Shown piece by piece: positions 63,482 to 64,000 of a stretch of 64,000 nt of DNA. The notes beneath the pieces are model-generated. The model ran no database searches. It worked only from the letters and a program-made list of their open reading frames with translations, and was not told where the DNA came from. The position numbers and the translations under genes are program-made. The number at the start of each line of letters is the position of its first letter. The stretch's first letter is position 1. This DNA is from an uncultured Alphaproteobacteria bacterium (GTDB lineage Bacteria; Pseudomonadota; Alphaproteobacteria; HIMB59; GCA-002718135). The DNA lies in NCBI GenBank assembly GCA_902525035.1, contig CABZFN010000001.1:164744-228743 (forward strand), written 5' to 3'.

Positions 63482-64000
63482 ACTGTGTATGTTGGAATTT
63501 TCATCTGATTACCTAGATTAACAATTTCGTTATAATAGTCACCGTAAGTAAAAGCAACGTGATGTTCAAGCCCACCTTTAAACATTTTTTCTATTTTATT
63601 TTTTGTATTTTTGCCAAAACTTACTACACCTGAAGTTCCAGCAAATGAATTTTTCCTATTGATAACTTTTCCCTTAAGTACAAAAAATTTTAATTTACTT
63701 GCTGATTTTGAAACTCTAAATATTGTTATATTTCCTGGTTTAAAAGCAAAATTATGAAGTAGCGGTTTTTTTCTATTAGAATGTATATCTGCTTTTGCAT
63801 CACCTTTTTTAGACATGCTAAGAGGCGCTAACCCACAATGCCAAAAAACAACAGAATTATCTTTTTCATCTATATCGACAATATCCACTAATAAAGAAGG
63901 TTGATTGTTTAGTTGGTTTAGTATGTTGCAACTTATTCCTCCTAAAACGTCTGCTTCGCAAGCACTGCTAATTTTCTTTTCATTCATCATAGCCATAGGA
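63478..64000 (-). CDS. L-fucose/L-arabinose isomerase-like protein, C-terminal part (5' end beyond window)
   Basis: At least 173 residues are visible and the frame is open to the window edge, so the true start lies outside. MMNEKKISSACEADVLGGISCNIL matches the conserved C-terminal isomerase region, which contributes metal and substrate ligands; FEHHVAF-like GGLEHHVAFTYGDYY forms the end. The family isomerises aldoses and ketoses. It precedes a Gfo/Idh gene in the same transcript. Whether the substrate is a deoxy-sugar, a sulfo-sugar or another cannot be decided. Confidence 0.75.
   Translation of the reverse strand, partial: PMAMMNEKKISSACEADVLGGISCNILNQLNNQPSLLVDIVDIDEKDNSVVFWHCGLAPLSMSKKGDAKADIHSNRKKPLLHNFAFKPGNITIFRVSKSASKLKFFVLKGKVINRKNSFAGTSGVVSFGKNTKNKIEKMFKGGLEHHVAFTYGDYYNEIVNLGNQMKIPTYTV

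Noticed and set aside
63478..63996. Isomerase-like frame as a complete small gene
   Set aside because: The frame is open to the window edge and the visible part is only the C-terminal domain, so it is a truncated view.
1..64000. tRNA, rRNA, CRISPR, insertion sequence or phage remnants
   Set aside because: Intergenic gaps are all under about 150 bases and none showed a cloverleaf, repeat-spacer array, transposase frame or attachment-like repeat.

Overview
The window is 64 kb of strongly AT-rich, very compact bacterial chromosome. It most resembles a streamlined marine alphaproteobacterium (SAR11-, HIMB59- or AEGEAN-169-like; inferred from gene content, not from a phylogenetic marker). Alphaproteobacterial signs are petABC, the pgeF-midA-lgt cluster, the BMFP/YbjN/proC/COQ9-like cluster, and a MarR-OmpR-EnvZ block divergent from ilvE. 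No intergenic gap exceeds about 150 bases and many convergent genes abut or overlap at their stop codons. I saw no rRNA, tRNA, CRISPR array, IS element or prophage.

Layout. 0-3 kb: end of a CobW-type metal GTPase gene, a WD40 protein, an 84-aa protein, an unlisted 47-aa Cys-rich ORF on the minus strand, pirin and trmL. 3.1-5.7 kb: cytochrome bc1 (petABC). 5.7-20.7 kb: housekeeping (ychF, pth, rplY, prs, pgeF, midA-like, lgt, BMFP protein, YbjN, proC, COQ9-like, csaA, envZ/ompR-like, marR-like, ilvE, moaE, moaD, pgsA, uvrC). 20.9-26.9 kb: xsc, a GMC oxidoreductase, a Ca/Na exchanger, cysQ, an APS-kinase-like P-loop protein and a small nucleotidyltransferase.

26.9-42.0 kb is an accessory island. 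It holds six NTF2/SnoaL-fold proteins (labelled A-F here in order of position), a HisD/HpsN-like dehydrogenase, a bicupin, a MetE-like core protein, a LacI regulator, a sugar-type ABC importer without its ATPase, a HAD-fold protein lacking the catalytic aspartates, and an SDR. All three divergent promoter regions in the island carry exact copies of ATTCA-N6-TGAAT (four copies in total). I read this as one LacI-controlled catabolic regulon, and it is the best candidate here for an undescribed system.

42.0-46.4 kb: phosphotransacetylase with an EamA transporter, divergent from an omega-amino acid (taurine):pyruvate aminotransferase and alanine dehydrogenase. With xsc at 20.9 kb this gives a full taurine-to-acetyl-CoA route. 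46.4-49.0 kb: a second MetE-like core protein and a phosphonate-monoester-hydrolase/sulfatase-type enzyme. 49.1-62.4 kb: one long plus-strand run with a family-5 ABC importer (SBP, two permeases, two ATPases), two Gfo/Idh oxidoreductases, an EamA transporter, an aldose 1-epimerase, sulfopyruvate decarboxylase (comD, comE), a PfkB kinase resembling sulfofructose kinase, and a D-2-hydroxyacid dehydrogenase. 62.4-64.0 kb: a third Gfo/Idh protein and the 3' part of an L-fucose isomerase-like gene cut by the window edge.

Together the right two thirds of the window looks devoted to organosulfonates and sugars. Sulfolactate, sulfopyruvate, taurine and perhaps sulfoquinovose would converge on sulfoacetaldehyde, then Xsc, acetyl phosphate, Pta and acetyl-CoA. 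Substrate assignments are inferences from family and context.
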